In this document: positions 1 through 8,244 of the stretch, piece after piece
Layout of the letters: the number at the start of each line of letters is the position of its first letter
Position numbering within the stretch: position 1 is the stretch's first letter
Assembly: GCA_037140715.1 (NCBI GenBank)
Contig: JBAXDX010000075.1
Coordinates: 1-14,191, forward strand
Length of the DNA stretch: 14,191 bases
Reading direction: 5' to 3'
DNA from: JAUZPB01 sp037140715
GTDB taxonomy: Bacteria; Bacteroidota; Ignavibacteria; Ignavibacteriales; SURF-24
Position numbers and translations under genes: made by a program
Notes under the pieces: generated by a model
The model's input: the letters and a program-made list of their open reading frames with translations, nothing else
The model's database searches: none
What the model was told of the DNA's origin: nothing

Positions 1-55
1 TTTGATATAAACTCAGGTTATTAAATGTCAATGTTTTAATGAAACGTTATACTAG
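1..55. repeat. Left arm of 55-bp perfect terminal inverted repeat
   Basis: These 55 bases are the exact reverse complement of 14137-14191, and identity stops at base 56 (A here, G in the other arm). The repeat starts at the first base of the window and contains the ATG at 39-41 that also begins the histidine kinase in the other arm. In the reading frame of the propeller gene that follows, the repeat carries a TAG stop at 53-55, so it is probably not the natural upstream sequence of that gene. The most likely origin is an assembly junction. A true inverted duplication cannot be excluded from sequence alone. Confidence 0.97.
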
Positions 56-481
56 ATTGGAACGAAGAAAGGTCTGTGTACATCTGACCTCAAAAACTGG
101 ACAGTCTTTAAAGAAGATTCTTCCGGTCTCCCGCCTGAAATGTCAATTTATTCTCTCGCATTTAACAGTAAAGGTATTCTGTGGGTCGGTTATAAATACG
201 GAGGTCTTGCAAGGCATGAAAATAATAAGTGGTCGATTTATACAGACAAGACTTCAAAGCTGCCTGATAATATGGTCTTTTCTTTAAGCATTGATAAGAA
301 AGATAATCTCTGGATAGCTACAAACGGACACGGATTAGCACGCTTTGACGGACGAAACTGGGATGTTTATAATTCAGCTAATTCACCTCTTGCTGATGAT
401 AATCTTATGTATGTTCTGGCTGATTGTAATAGTAAGTGGATATGTACCGCAGAAAAGGGCGTCTTTCTTTTTGAAGAATAA
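56..481 (+). CDS. 3' fragment of a two-component-regulator propeller-repeat protein
   Basis: The open frame from 56 to the TAA at 479-481 encodes about 141 residues made of roughly three propeller repeats (Reg_prop type). Each repeat has the family pattern of a Leu-Pro turn, a hydrophobic strand, an Asp/Lys-Gly or Asn turn, then Trp-Ile/Val-Gly/Ala-Thr, Gly-Leu and Phe-Asp-Gly: IGTKKGL near 56, LWVGY and GGLARH at about 181-220, LWIATNGHGLARFDG at about 310-354, and WICTAEKGVFLFEE at the end. Repeat homology begins immediately after the terminal inverted repeat, where a TAG in the same frame cuts it off, so the 5' part is missing. The protein ends after the last repeat with no Y_Y_Y or kinase domain, so it was probably an exported propeller-only protein. 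The ATG at 140 lies inside a repeat and is unlikely to be a real start. The shorter frame starting at 39 shows no propeller pattern. Function is unknown beyond a likely ligand-sensing or scaffold role. Confidence 0.8.
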   Translation: MGTKKGLCTSDLKNWTVFKEDSSGLPPEMSIYSLAFNSKGILWVGYKYGGLARHENNKWSIYTDKTSKLPDNMVFSLSIDKKDNLWIATNGHGLARFDGRNWDVYNSANSPLADDNLMYVLADCNSKWICTAEKGVFLFEE

Positions 482-546
482 TAAAGATTCCCATTCCTTT
501 ATAATCATTTAAGGAAGAATCGCATTGATATTTTATTTAAAATAAG

Positions 547-584
547 AAAGCCGGGATGTACTTTCCTTCAGACATCCCGGCTTT
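547..584. terminator. Bidirectional rho-independent terminator between convergent genes
   Basis: A 13-bp perfect stem (547-559 paired with 572-584) with a GC-rich core encloses a 12-nt loop. It is flanked by TTTT on the plus side and by CTTTCTTATTTT when read on the minus strand. It lies between the plus-strand propeller fragment ending at 481 and the minus-strand PorV-like gene ending at 605, so it can stop transcription from both sides. It marks the 3' end of the TonB receptor-PorV operon. Confidence 0.9.
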
Positions 585-604
585 TAAAAGATTACTTTAG
601 ATTA

Positions 605-1633
605 TTAGAAACCTAAAGAAACTGCGAACACATGGTTTCCGCTAAAAAACTTTGCATTACGGAATGCATAATCAACCTTTACGTCATAGCCGTCTGCTTC
701 ATAATCAATACCCGCGCCTGCCGAGAATCCAAACACCTGATTTTTGTCAACATCAGCTGTATAAAGATAACCGCCACGAACGAAGAATGATTTGTTATAT
801 GAATATTCAACGCCGGCTTTGTATTCATCGCCATAGTAGTTAGCATTATTGAAGACACCTGAGAAATTTAATTGATTCTCAACATCGATTTTATAATTAT
901 AACCAAGTCCTAATTCGAGAGCAGAAGGAAGATCGAACGGCTGAGATGTAACTTTATAAAGCTGAGAATTTCTTAAGTATTCAGATGGAGCCGCAGAAAC
1001 TAAAAGACCTGTGCCGTCATACTGCATCTGAGGACCAAGATTTTTAATAACAATTGCGAAGCTTAAACCATCAATGCTGCCAAGATTTTGGTAAGAGATA
1101 CCGACATTAAAACCAATACCGGAAGCCTTAACCAAATCAAGAGTTTCAGAGATATAATTAGCCGTTAAACCAACGGCAATTCTATCGCTTAATGCTTTTG
1201 CATAAGTTAATCCGATAGTAATCATTTCAGGCTTAAATGTCTGTCCCGTGCCATCCGGATTTTCAACTGTAGTCTTAAGGATTCCATCCATCGAGAGGGA
1301 CTTAATGCTTAAAGCTACAGCTCCGAAGCCATCAATGTTAGTTGAAACAGCTCCGTAAGCCACTCCGATATCAGCAATATAATTCATCTGAGAAAATGTA
1401 ATGTTAGTAGCTTTAGCTGATCTTGCCAGACCGGCGGGATTCCAGTATAAAGCATCAAGACCAGTAGCGCTTGTTATAGTTGCGCCACCTAACGCAATAC
1501 CGCGAGCACCAACAGGGATAAGTAACTGCGTAGCGCCGGCAGTTCCGTTTCTATTCCCACCATCGGCAAAGGCAGAACCTGCCGCGACAAGTATCAAGAG
1601 TACAACTAATAGACTTATTTTTATATTTTTCAT
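605..1633 (-). CDS. PorV/PorQ-family outer-membrane beta-barrel protein
   Basis: This 342-residue protein has a signal peptide (about 1-23, cleavage likely after SAFA). A glycine-rich stretch with GARGIALGGA and ALYWNPAGLA (about residues 41-70) follows, which is the hallmark N-terminal region of the PorV/PorQ family, related to FadL-type barrels. The rest alternates in the manner of beta strands and ends in Phe, as outer-membrane barrels do. PorV in Porphyromonas shuttles T9SS cargo to the attachment complex, and PorQ is a paralogue. FCB genomes often hold several copies, so which role applies here is an inference. The ATG at 1633 has an AGGAGA ribosome binding site (1639-1644) 5 nt upstream. 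It is the third gene of an operon, 24 bp after the exported T9SS-type protein, which makes that protein its obvious candidate partner. The terminator at 547-584 follows it. Confidence 0.88.
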   Translation of the reverse strand: MKNIKISLLVVLLILVAAGSAFADGGNRNGTAGATQLLIPVGARGIALGGATITSATGLDALYWNPAGLARSAKATNITFSQMNYIADIGVAYGAVSTNIDGFGAVALSIKSLSMDGILKTTVENPDGTGQTFKPEMITIGLTYAKALSDRIAVGLTANYISETLDLVKASGIGFNVGISYQNLGSIDGLSFAIVIKNLGPQMQYDGTGLLVSAAPSEYLRNSQLYKVTSQPFDLPSALELGLGYNYKIDVENQLNFSGVFNNANYYGDEYKAGVEYSYNKSFFVRGGYLYTADVDKNQVFGFSAGAGIDYEADGYDVKVDYAFRNAKFFSGNHVFAVSLGF

Positions 1634-1657
1634 TTTATTCTCCTGACTGTTATTTGA

Positions 1658-4600
1658 CTAAAATCTGTCTAAGATTTGTTGTTCCTGGATAACAGCCACT
1701 TTTAATATTTTAGTCTTACCTAAATCAGGCATATCAATATGAACAATGTAAAGACCGCTTGCTACCGGCAATCCGGAGTCAGTATTAAGATCCCACTTAC
1801 AGAACTGCCCGCCTGCAGGATCCTTATCGATTGTTCTTACTAATTGACCGGCAAGGTTAAACACTCTTAACTTTGCATTAATTGGAAGATGATTAAAGGT
1901 TACAAATCTCTGATACTTATTTAACTCCTGAGAATTAACAGCGTAATAAGGATTTGGAAAAACATTGACTGCATCAACATCTGTCTTAGCCAGATCATCG
2001 CTCTTAGTAACAGTTTTAGAAGTAAACTTAAAAACGTCTGTTGTTACGTTGATATGATTTGTGTATAGACCAAACTGATCGCTGGCTCTCCAGTAATCTT
2101 TTCTGTTCGGCATACCATAATACATAACAGGCATTGGATTATAATAAACATTTCTTGCAAGAGATGAATCCAGGGTTTCTTTGTAATCCACGTCAAAAAT
2201 ATAGAACCATTCTCTTGGACTTGTTGGAGCGGAATTACTGGTAACTGCAGATGTAAACCCTGGCCAGTATTTACCGTCAACCAAGCCTGCGGCAACGTTA
2301 TTTTCAAGAAAACCAACCGCAAGCCTTCTGTTAGGTTGCGCTTCAGTATCCCATGCTGAAAAAGGTATTGCCTTTGTAAAATCCTGGAACGCATAGCTTG
2401 TATCCGTAACTTTTATAAAAGGAGCAAATTCAGGCTTTGCAACTGTAGCCGTGGCTCCCCTTAAATATCTGTAAGCATAAGAAATGTTTTCATCGCCAGG
2501 ACTGGTATAATTACCATCGGCGTCAGTTGCTGTAAACTTCAGAATAACGTTTCGCATTTTATCCGGAGTTAAAGAAGAACCGCCGACTGAAAACCACGAC
2601 CATGAAACGTAACTGCCTATTGAATTACCTGCGCCAGCTCCAGCCCCAAAATTCTCTAAGAAGTAAGAATCTGTATTAGCATTCAACCATGACCATCTTC
2701 TGTTAGCGGGAGCTGGCAAGCCAGCCCACCCCCATAATAAAGCATCATTGGTTGTGTACATATCCTGAGTTTTCATACCTTCAGGAGCTTCGATTACTTT
2801 TACCATAATGCCATCAACTATCAGGTAAGAATCATCGCCAGTCTGGTTTGTCTGTTTACTAATCTTAACCTGACTGGTTGTTACATCGGTAAGTTTCCAT
2901 AGGAAAGCGCCACTGACGTTTTCGAATTCAACTTTATAATCATGACCTGTAACAGCCTTAGGATCAACAACAAGAGCAACAACTCCGCCTTCGCTAACGC
3001 CGGAGAGTCTGGTTACTGCAAGAGTATCTCCATAAGATGAATTGTATCTTGTGCCAGGATCCGGAGCATGAGGAATTACAACCATTGAAGCTATTGGATT
3101 TTCAAGGTTGTTTGGAACTGCCAGTATATCAGGATTATAAGCATAAGCCGTAACTGCGTAATAATACTTCTTGCCATTAACAAGGGGCAGATTGGTAAAA
3201 GCATCATTTTTTAACATAAGTGTTCTGGAAATGCCGTTGTCTGAACCAAACTGCTGAACTTCTTTCAAAGTAACGCCAGTCGCAGGATCAACAACATCGC
3301 CTAAGATATATTTCACTTCGTCAACAATGTCATAAGTAGCTATACGAACAGCTTCTTTTTTTATCGCACCCTGTGTAGGTAATTGATAAACATTGTAGCC
3401 TTGGAATGTAAAACCTTTGAGATTATGATTTTCAGTATTTGCTACTCTGGCTGAGTCTGATCCCCAGTTAAGAATAACTTCCTGATTTAATTCAGTTGCC
3501 GTTACCTGGGGAGCTTCCGGAGCTGAAGGAAGAACGAAGAAATCATCATAAGCTTTCTGAGCTACTTTATCATAACTCTTTAATAATTCAACAGACTTAA
3601 TATTATTTAAGCCGGAACTAGGACCGCCTGCAATGATTTCAGCAACTACAACTTCCTGAACGTCCCCTGCCTTAAGAGTAAAAGGACCGGCAACCGAACC
3701 AATTCTACGGTCGCCTTTTGCATAAAGAATGCCGTCAAGGTAACCGGTTCCAGTAACGGGATCACCTGAGAGAGGGAACTTTGTAATGCCACCGCCTAAA
3801 GCCGGCGGTATAGGAAACGGTTCACCTGTTACTGATATTCGACCTAACAAAAGGTTGTAGAAACGGAGAGCTCCGGTCTGATAGTTAGCAAAATCAGGAT
3901 CATGATAAACAGCATCGCTGTTAATGAAGTAATAGAAAGACGACATAGGAAGATTTTTCTTCCCATAAATTCTTTTACCGTTAAAGATACCTGAATCGCT
4001 TGTCGCGCCGTCAACTATAGGTCCCTGAAAGAAATCGAAGCCTACCGCTGGAGGATTAGCTCCATAAATCTCGTCAGGAACTGTGGCATTATAAACATAA
4101 GCAAGACTTAAAGTAGAATCACAACCGGCATAGTCGTCTGTTGCACCCCCATTATCAGGATCGCTCCATATAGACACATAAGCATCGGTAATGTCAGTAC
4201 TGCTCTTATTGATAAGTGTGTACTTTCTGAATAACATATTTCCTAACGGACCAGCCGATGAATATCCCCATACAGTCAGATGTATTTCTATACCCATTGG
4301 AGCAGAGCCATAGAAAGACGCTGATTTAGTATCATCTAAATCATTGGCAACATACCAGATAGTTTGATCGGCTCCGGTAACGCCAGGAATATCAATAGCA
4401 GGATCATAAGAACCGTTACCATCAATATCTGTATAAGGAGCGCCATAAGTAGCCGGCCATTCATTCCAGTCTTTTTCATACTGATCTTTTACTTCTTTTT
4501 CAGTACCTTCACCATCGCGGACTTCAGCACTCATTGAACCGGTCTTCCAGTCGCGTCTTACTCTGTAAATGCGAACATCGCCATCATCCGGATTCTGAGC

Positions 4601-4957
4601 AGTTGTACTGTCTATAATTCTGCCGGGAGTAATGCCTGACTGATAAGTAGAACCGCCAACACGTACTTGTCCGTTTACTTTACCGCCAAGTACGAATCCT
4701 GTGCAATATACGGCAGACTTACCAGTACCTTTTGGATAAACAAAGCCGGAGTTGCCAAGAGTATTTTGATCTGATATGCCGTCATTATAAATATATGTAG
4801 ATATATTGTTAATATTAAGCATGGCATGGTTAGGCGTTCCGGCAACCTTACGTAAAGAATTCTTTTTACCAGCTGTTACGCCTTCCGGAAAGGAATAAGT
4901 AAAGATGCCGGCAAAAAGCAAAATAAAACTAATTACTTTTAATAATCTATAATTCAT
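1658..4957 (-). CDS. Large exported protein with C-terminal T9SS type A/FlgD-like sorting domain
   Basis: The protein has 1,099 residues when started at the ATG at 4957. That start gives a clean signal peptide (MNYRLLKVISFILLFAGIFT) and has AGGAG 11 nt upstream; the longer frame opens with TTG at 4978 and adds seven residues that overlap the ribosome binding site. Visible regions: a dockerin-like or EF-hand-like acidic loop, DIDGNGSYDPAID (about 177-189); a long Tyr/Gly/Asp-rich central region of unknown fold; a fibronectin-III-like segment (about 476-625) with FQGYNVYQLP and NGKKYYYAVTAYAYNP; and a C-terminal domain (about 998-1090) with NVFPNPY, LRVFNLAGQLVRT and VASGLYIVHI, typical of T9SS type A/FlgD_ig-like sorting domains. 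It is probably secreted or surface-attached through T9SS. The substrate and function of the central region are not recognisable. It lies between a TonB-dependent receptor (49 bp upstream) and a PorV-like gene (24 bp downstream). Confidence 0.85.
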   Translation of the reverse strand: MNYRLLKVISFILLFAGIFTYSFPEGVTAGKKNSLRKVAGTPNHAMLNINNISTYIYNDGISDQNTLGNSGFVYPKGTGKSAVYCTGFVLGGKVNGQVRVGGSTYQSGITPGRIIDSTTAQNPDDGDVRIYRVRRDWKTGSMSAEVRDGEGTEKEVKDQYEKDWNEWPATYGAPYTDIDGNGSYDPAIDIPGVTGADQTIWYVANDLDDTKSASFYGSAPMGIEIHLTVWGYSSAGPLGNMLFRKYTLINKSSTDITDAYVSIWSDPDNGGATDDYAGCDSTLSLAYVYNATVPDEIYGANPPAVGFDFFQGPIVDGATSDSGIFNGKRIYGKKNLPMSSFYYFINSDAVYHDPDFANYQTGALRFYNLLLGRISVTGEPFPIPPALGGGITKFPLSGDPVTGTGYLDGILYAKGDRRIGSVAGPFTLKAGDVQEVVVAEIIAGGPSSGLNNIKSVELLKSYDKVAQKAYDDFFVLPSAPEAPQVTATELNQEVILNWGSDSARVANTENHNLKGFTFQGYNVYQLPTQGAIKKEAVRIATYDIVDEVKYILGDVVDPATGVTLKEVQQFGSDNGISRTLMLKNDAFTNLPLVNGKKYYYAVTAYAYNPDILAVPNNLENPIASMVVIPHAPDPGTRYNSSYGDTLAVTRLSGVSEGGVVALVVDPKAVTGHDYKVEFENVSGAFLWKLTDVTTSQVKISKQTNQTGDDSYLIVDGIMVKVIEAPEGMKTQDMYTTNDALLWGWAGLPAPANRRWSWLNANTDSYFLENFGAGAGAGNSIGSYVSWSWFSVGGSSLTPDKMRNVILKFTATDADGNYTSPGDENISYAYRYLRGATATVAKPEFAPFIKVTDTSYAFQDFTKAIPFSAWDTEAQPNRRLAVGFLENNVAAGLVDGKYWPGFTSAVTSNSAPTSPREWFYIFDVDYKETLDSSLARNVYYNPMPVMYYGMPNRKDYWRASDQFGLYTNHINVTTDVFKFTSKTVTKSDDLAKTDVDAVNVFPNPYYAVNSQELNKYQRFVTFNHLPINAKLRVFNLAGQLVRTIDKDPAGGQFCKWDLNTDSGLPVASGLYIVHIDMPDLGKTKILKVAVIQEQQILDRF

Positions 4958-4968
4958 ATTTTCTAAAA

Positions 4969-4973
4969 CTCCT
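4969..4973 (-). promoter_or_regulatory. Ribosome binding site that fixes the start of the T9SS-type protein
   Basis: AGGAG on the minus strand lies 11 nt before the ATG at 4957. The alternative TTG start at 4978 would place this site inside the coding sequence and would put seven non-hydrophobic residues before the signal peptide. The site and the signal peptide together favour the ATG. Confidence 0.7.
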
Positions 4974-5006
4974 ATCAATATTTTGTTTGTAATAATAAAT
5001 CAAAAA

Positions 5007-8000
5007 TTAGTATTCTAATCTAATTCCTAATCTAATTTGACGAGGAGCGCCATAAATACCGCTAAGGACAGCATTCTGATACTTTTCTGCATAGTCAATG
5101 TTCATTGCTTTGTAAAAAGGAATATACTGCGATCCATAGCTGGCTATTGTTGAACCTGAGAGATTCGGGTCGCCAAGATAGCCATCGTCATTAGGCGCGC
5201 CTGTTCTTAAAAATACATTCTCCACGTTCCTTCTGTCTAATAAGTTCAGAACCTGAACATAAATATTAGCCGAAAGGTTATCAAGCAATTTGATAGTTTT
5301 GTCAACTCTCAAATCAATTGTAAAAGTTGAGGGAGTTACAGAAGAATTAAGCGGTTCGAGAGGAGTTCTGTCTCTCGCATCGCCTTCAAGATTAGTCCCG
5401 CCTGTTCCAAGCGTAAATGGATGACCGCTTGAATATCTCAAAAGAAGAGAGAGACCGGCATTCTGTAACCACACAGGACCATCGCCGTCAGCAAAACGAT
5501 AATCAAAGTTAGCGTTAGCTCTGAGCGCATTATTGAAATCCAGCGGAGAAATTACATGCGGACTGTAAATAGTTGTTCCGTCAAGCGGGGCACCCACTAT
5601 ACCTACAGAAGAAGCAGTTGAAGAACCGGTTCCCTTCGCATCCTGGAATGAAATAGAACTGTTGATAGATAGTCTTTCGTATCTTCTCATTGTGAATGTA
5701 ATTTCAACACCTTTAGTTGTAGCGAAATCGCCATTGGCTAAAGTATTATATGATTTGTAAGGAGAAGTTTTATCAACAGCCTGCTGTGCAAATACTACCT
5801 GATCTTTTAAATCTTTATAAAAACCGGTAATGTCAACTGACATAAAATCTGTTAACTGCTGTATGAAACCAAGTTCATACTGAGTTGTACGCGTAGGCTT
5901 GAGATATTTACCAAATGGAGTGCTAAAGAAGTTTGCTGTTCTAAGTTCATAACCCAGTCTTGAATAACCTGAATAAATGTCGCGTAATTTTGTTTCCTGA
6001 ACAAATTTTCCATACTGAGCATGAAAAACTGTTTTATCAGTAACAGGGAAAGAGAAACCGATACGCGGGCTGACCATACTGAATGCAGGAACATCCTTCC
6101 AGCCGGCGGCTAGTACCTGACCAGTATTTTTGTCGATTCCTAATTCAGGTCTTCTTGGATCAACAAGCATCTTATTGTCAACATTGTAATAGTCATATCT
6201 TAAACCAACGTTAATTACGAGATCCTGATATTCTATCTTATCCTGAACAAAAGCGCTTACAAATAAAGGCTTATGAGGAGCATCAGCTTTATTGAGCAAC
6301 AAAGGATCAGATGCAGAAGTGCCGTCTGTTTCATTACCTAACGCGTCATAGCCGTAAGTGTTACCTCCGTTATTCAGAACTGTTACTCTCTGCAAAGAAT
6401 CCAGATTAGCATTTGGATTAACCGCCCGAGCATTGGCAATCTGTGAAGCAAGATTGAGACTAATACCGTTAAAGGTTCTTAAAGTATAAGACTGTATTTC
6501 ACCGCCAAGTTTAATTGAGTGCGTCTTTCCAATCAGATAAGATAAATTACCCGCAAATGTTAAACCGCTGTAATCGGTCTTGGAATAATTGGTCTGAACA
6601 GTATTTTCACCGGTAAAAGAATAACCAAAGATAACCTTAGGAGCAGGAGCAGCATACCGGCCTGAACTTGTTAAACTCGCGAGGTCTTTTGCGGATCTTG
6701 CCCATACAATACCGGCATTTGCATTAGCAACACTGTCGCCGTAAGCAAGAAAGTTATCTTTCAGGTAAGGGTCAAATGTTTTGGCGGTCATTAATGAATA
6801 ACCACCTGACAATTCATAGAATAAATCCGGACTTAACACATTTGTAAGTTTAGCGTTGAAAGTGCCGTTGGAGCTTTCATTTACACCGATTCTGGTATTC
6901 AGAAAATCCAATACAGTACCATTAGATCTTAAAACATCGGATTTAATATTGGTAAGAGTTCCGGATAATCTAAAAAGAACCGGAGCAAAATCAAAGTTAA
7001 CAGTACCGGTATATGTATAGGCCTGTCGCATGTTTGCAGGCTGAGCACCCGCAGGAATAACAAAATTAATTGTATCGCCCGTTGTCTTATCTCCAACAAG
7101 ACCTAAATTAATCCCAGTATACGGATATGGGTTCCTGTCTCTCTGAAAGTTATAGTCAATGTTAGCGAAGAATTTAATTCTTGGGTCTGACAATGGGCCG
7201 CTTAAAACAGCACTAAGTTCATCATAACCATACCAGTAAGCGCCTAATCTTCTGTCACCGTCAAAGGCTTTATTTTTGCTTTTGAAGGTTAGATTATCTG
7301 TAATATATTCAACGCTTGCTTTATATTGCGGCGTGCCGCTCTTTAACTGCTGACGAACAAGTCCAGAATTGGCACCGCCAAATTCAGCGGTATAACCGCC
7401 TGCCTGAACCTGAATTTCTTCAACGGCATCTGGCGATACTGTAACTCCGTTTTGTCCCGAATAAGGATTCTTTACAGAAATACCTTCGAGATAATAACCA
7501 ACTTCATCATAACGGCCACCCCGCATATAAACATTGCCGTTTAAAGTAGTAACACCTGCTGTTAATGAATAAATGCCGGCAACGCTTCTTATAGGCAATG
7601 CCTTAATATCTTCACTGGTTGTTACGCGGATAGCGTTAGTGTTATCTTTGTTTACCAAAGGTTTAGGCGCTATGATTGTTACAGTCGCGACTGAAATGCC
7701 TTCAGCCGGCAACCGGAAATTTTGTTCAACGGTCAAATCGGAACTAACGCGTACGTTTGTAACGCTGATAGTCTGATAACCAATGAAAGAAGCGTGTAGC
7801 TGATATGATCCTGCTTCCAGGTTCTGAATAACAAATTCGCCATTTACATCAGATGTTGAACCTGATGAAGTACCTTCTACAATTACGTTGGCACCTATTA
7901 AGGGCTCACCGGATTGCATATCGGTAATCTTACCTTTGATTCTTCCCTTTGTACCTGCCATTAATAATACAGGTATAAGGCATAAAAGTAAAAAAAAGTA

Positions 8001-8018
8001 AATAATTTTTTTCTGCAT
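5007..8018 (-). CDS. TonB-dependent outer-membrane receptor with N-terminal carboxypeptidase-regulatory-like domain
   Basis: This 1,003-residue protein has a signal peptide (about 1-21, MQKKIIYFFLLLCLIPVLLMA). A CarboxypepD_reg-like beta-sandwich follows (about 26-105), with GKITDMQSGEPLIGANVIVEGT, a DVNGEF turn and the closing FIGYQT pattern. The plug domain (about 125-228) contains VYMRGGRYDEVGYYLEG and EEIQVQAGGYTAEFGG. A long 22-strand-type barrel follows and ends in RLGIRLEY with a terminal aromatic residue. The protein should take up a scarce ligand at the outer membrane using TonB-ExbBD energy. No SusD-like partner lies beside it, so a classical glycan-uptake SusCD pair is not supported, and the ligand cannot be read from the sequence. 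The ATG at 8018 has AGGAGA (8024-8029) 5 nt upstream. It is the first gene of the three-gene operon that ends at 605. Confidence 0.93.
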   Translation of the reverse strand: MQKKIIYFFLLLCLIPVLLMAGTKGRIKGKITDMQSGEPLIGANVIVEGTSSGSTSDVNGEFVIQNLEAGSYQLHASFIGYQTISVTNVRVSSDLTVEQNFRLPAEGISVATVTIIAPKPLVNKDNTNAIRVTTSEDIKALPIRSVAGIYSLTAGVTTLNGNVYMRGGRYDEVGYYLEGISVKNPYSGQNGVTVSPDAVEEIQVQAGGYTAEFGGANSGLVRQQLKSGTPQYKASVEYITDNLTFKSKNKAFDGDRRLGAYWYGYDELSAVLSGPLSDPRIKFFANIDYNFQRDRNPYPYTGINLGLVGDKTTGDTINFVIPAGAQPANMRQAYTYTGTVNFDFAPVLFRLSGTLTNIKSDVLRSNGTVLDFLNTRIGVNESSNGTFNAKLTNVLSPDLFYELSGGYSLMTAKTFDPYLKDNFLAYGDSVANANAGIVWARSAKDLASLTSSGRYAAPAPKVIFGYSFTGENTVQTNYSKTDYSGLTFAGNLSYLIGKTHSIKLGGEIQSYTLRTFNGISLNLASQIANARAVNPNANLDSLQRVTVLNNGGNTYGYDALGNETDGTSASDPLLLNKADAPHKPLFVSAFVQDKIEYQDLVINVGLRYDYYNVDNKMLVDPRRPELGIDKNTGQVLAAGWKDVPAFSMVSPRIGFSFPVTDKTVFHAQYGKFVQETKLRDIYSGYSRLGYELRTANFFSTPFGKYLKPTRTTQYELGFIQQLTDFMSVDITGFYKDLKDQVVFAQQAVDKTSPYKSYNTLANGDFATTKGVEITFTMRRYERLSINSSISFQDAKGTGSSTASSVGIVGAPLDGTTIYSPHVISPLDFNNALRANANFDYRFADGDGPVWLQNAGLSLLLRYSSGHPFTLGTGGTNLEGDARDRTPLEPLNSSVTPSTFTIDLRVDKTIKLLDNLSANIYVQVLNLLDRRNVENVFLRTGAPNDDGYLGDPNLSGSTIASYGSQYIPFYKAMNIDYAEKYQNAVLSGIYGAPRQIRLGIRLEY

Positions 8019-8089
8019 ACTATTCTCCTAAATTAATTAATTGTCCATAAGGATATTAGAACCTCGTAAAAAAATTTTAGTATTGATTG

Positions 8090-8098
8090 ACCTCCTTT
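8090..8098 (-). promoter_or_regulatory. Orphan, near-perfect Shine-Dalgarno sequence in the receptor leader
   Basis: On the minus strand this reads AAAGGAGGT, nine bases complementary to the usual 3' end of bacterial 16S rRNA and stronger than any ribosome binding site used in the window. No ATG, GTG or TTG follows at normal spacing. The real receptor start is about 72 nt downstream with its own AGGAGA. An ATA codon at a spacing of about 7 nt opens a 16-codon frame that ends before the receptor, but ATA starts are very rare. It could be a ribosome standby or pausing site, or chance. Confidence 0.4.
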
Positions 8099-8143
8099 AA
8101 ATTTAATAAAATGGTTGAATAGTTACTTCGTAAAATAATTAGC

Positions 8144-8191
8144 AAACTTAGATATTTATGTTTGGAATGACCTGAGACAGCATCTAAATTT
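8144..8191. repeat. Inverted repeat upstream of the receptor operon
   Basis: Ten-base arms at 8144-8153 and 8182-8191 pair fully apart from one G-T wobble in one strand orientation, around a 28-nt spacer. It lies in the 226-bp gap between thioredoxin and the receptor gene, about 125 nt before the receptor start. It could be a regulator site or a leader hairpin. No convincing promoter was found next to it, and an AT-rich match of this size may be chance. Confidence 0.35.
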
Positions 8192-8203
8192 CTGATAAGA
8201 ATC

Positions 8204-8236
8204 AAATAAAGCCACCTTAAAAAGGAGGCTTTATTT
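8204..8236 (-). terminator. Rho-independent terminator of the thioredoxin gene
   Basis: A stem pairs 8204-8218 with 8222-8236, with 14 pairs, one A-A mismatch and a 3-nt AAA loop. On the minus strand it ends with TTTATTTGATTCTT. It starts 8 nt after the thioredoxin stop codon. It separates the thioredoxin transcript from the receptor operon, so that operon should have its own promoter within 8019-8203. Confidence 0.85.
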
Positions 8237-8244
8237 GTAAAAAA

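Noticed and set aside
39..287. Frame from ATG at 39 as a separate 82-residue gene
   Set aside because: It overlaps the propeller frame, has no family pattern, and its start is simply the duplicated kinase start within the terminal repeat.
4958..4978. TTG at 4978 as start of the T9SS-type protein
   Set aside because: It would overlap the AGGAG site and place extra residues before the signal peptide. The ATG at 4957 explains both signals.
5007..8018. SusC-type glycan transporter, or lipoprotein because of Cys13
   Set aside because: No SusD partner is adjacent. The Cys lies inside the hydrophobic core with no lipobox spacing, and cleavage after Ala21 is more natural.
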